Positions 5,671 through 6,121 of a stretch of 6,121 nucleotides of DNA are shown in pieces. Below the pieces are notes generated by a model, which was given only the letters and a program-made list of their open reading frames with translations, ran no database searches and had not been told where the DNA came from. The DNA is taken from NCBI GenBank assembly GCA_947853365.1, contig CANTWQ010000028.1:1-6121 (forward strand), given 5' to 3'. Made by a program: the position numbers and the translations under genes. Position 1 is the first letter of the stretch. The number at the start of each line of letters is the position of its first letter. This DNA is from an uncultured Bacilli bacterium. Lineage in GTDB: Bacteria; Bacillota_I; Bacilli_A; RF39; UBA660.

Positions 5671-6121
5671 CTTTTCTTTTTTTGGTTTTTCCTCTACCCT
5701 TGCCTCTTGTTCTTTTTTTGCTTCCTTTAAAATTTCAAACATTTCTTCTTTCTTTTGAGAATAAAAAGGTTTTTCTTTATAGTGACAAAAAATACCAACC
5801 AAATTTGAAGGAAACAATCTTACTAAATGATTAAATTGGATGACATTATCATTATAATATTTGGTCGATGCCTCTAAATTATCTTCGTTTTCTTCTAATT
5901 CCACCTGCAAATGTATTAAAGGTTCCACTTTTTCTAATTTGGCATGTAGGTCAATGATTTCATAAAATTTACTGGCATATTTTTTTAAATCGTCATATAG
6001 CTCAAAATGAGTCAATTTTTTCGATTTTAACAATAGTACTTTAGCAAACGGTTCGATATCATCCTCCAAATGTTCTTTTAAAAGAGGAACCGCTCTAGAT
6101 AAAATATCCAATTTCTTTTGC
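5653..6121 (-). CDS. lemA: LemA-family protein, C-terminal part (5' partial)
   Basis: On the minus strand the frame is open to the right edge, with 155 residues visible. The diagnostic LemA block is seen as KYYNDNVIQFNHLVRLFPSN followed by LVGIFCHYKEKPFY (around nt 5765-5860), which is the family's YN..V..YN....FP.NL.....F...P.F signature. The part before it is helical and rich in charged residues, as in the LemA four-helix bundle. LemA proteins normally start with one membrane segment and a short outside N-terminus; that part must lie beyond the window. The first candidate start inside is a TTG at 6109-6111, but it lacks a ribosome binding site and the frame stays open upstream (QKK), so I call it partial. 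The C-terminus ends in a long Lys/Glu tail (KEEMFEILKEAKKEQEAR, then KPKKEKKKAKK) beyond the usual family end. The cellular role of LemA is poorly known. Confidence 0.85.
   Translation of the reverse strand, partial: QKKLDILSRAVPLLKEHLEDDIEPFAKVLLLKSKKLTHFELYDDLKKYASKFYEIIDLHAKLEKVEPLIHLQVELEENEDNLEASTKYYNDNVIQFNHLVRLFPSNLVGIFCHYKEKPFYSQKKEEMFEILKEAKKEQEARVEEKPKKEKKKAKK

Noticed and set aside
5619..5834. Plus-strand frame encoding a hydrophobic 71-residue peptide
   Set aside because: It starts inside ung, and its Phe/Leu/Pro run is the complement of the Lys/Glu-rich tail of the minus-strand LemA-like gene. A real small membrane protein is unlikely.
6109..6111. TTG as the true start of the LemA-like gene
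   Set aside because: There is no Shine-Dalgarno site before it, the frame remains open to the window edge, and the LemA N-terminal membrane segment would be missing.
1..6121. Search for CRISPR arrays, insertion sequences, tRNAs, riboswitches or defence genes
   Set aside because: No repeated spacers, terminal inverted repeats, tRNA-like folds or matching protein motifs were seen. Genes fill nearly the whole window and all recognised ones are chromosomal housekeeping or transport genes.

Overview
The window comes from an AT-rich, low-GC Gram-positive (Bacillota/Firmicutes) chromosome and holds housekeeping genes. TGG encodes Trp, and TGA ends two genes (the M23 peptidase and the amino-acid symporter), so the code is the standard bacterial one and not the UGA=Trp code of most Mollicutes. 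The order dnaB - cell-wall hydrolase - walJ - rlmH resembles the rplI-dnaB ... walJ-rlmH neighbourhood of Bacilli. An Erysipelotrichia-like or related Bacilli lineage is my best guess from gene order and protein flavour, but it is only an inference.

Layout: (1) Positions 2-3557 form a tightly packed plus-strand operon. It contains the C-terminal helicase domain of dnaB (cut by the left edge), a membrane-anchored or secreted M23 endopeptidase with LysM and G5 domains, the metallo-beta-lactamase-fold protein WalJ/YycJ, and the 23S rRNA methyltransferase RlmH. The genes overlap by 8 bp, overlap by 1 bp, and are separated by 1 bp, which suggests translational coupling. A small GAAA-loop hairpin with a T tract follows rlmH. 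(2) Positions 3623-4939 encode a sodium:alanine/glycine-type (AGCS) symporter. (3) Positions 4976-5647 encode uracil-DNA glycosylase (ung), preceded by a perfect extended -10 promoter element. (4) Positions 5653-6121, on the minus strand, carry the C-terminal part of a LemA-family protein that converges on ung and runs off the right edge. Its stop codon lies inside a symmetric hairpin that can terminate both strands.

How the genes fit together: the left operon combines replication (DnaB), wall remodelling (M23), a WalJ nuclease-like protein linked in Bacilli to the wall-stress locus and to mutation avoidance, and ribosome maturation (RlmH). The symporter, ung and lemA look like independent units. 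I see no CRISPR array, mobile element, tRNA or rRNA, and no sign of a defence or phage system. No gene-free stretch exceeds about 70 bases. The most interesting points are modest: the M23 gene lies where walRK/walHI lie in classical Bacilli, the M23 protein appears to have a duplicated N-terminal module, the walJ start lacks a ribosome binding site, and the symporter diverges at signature motifs.
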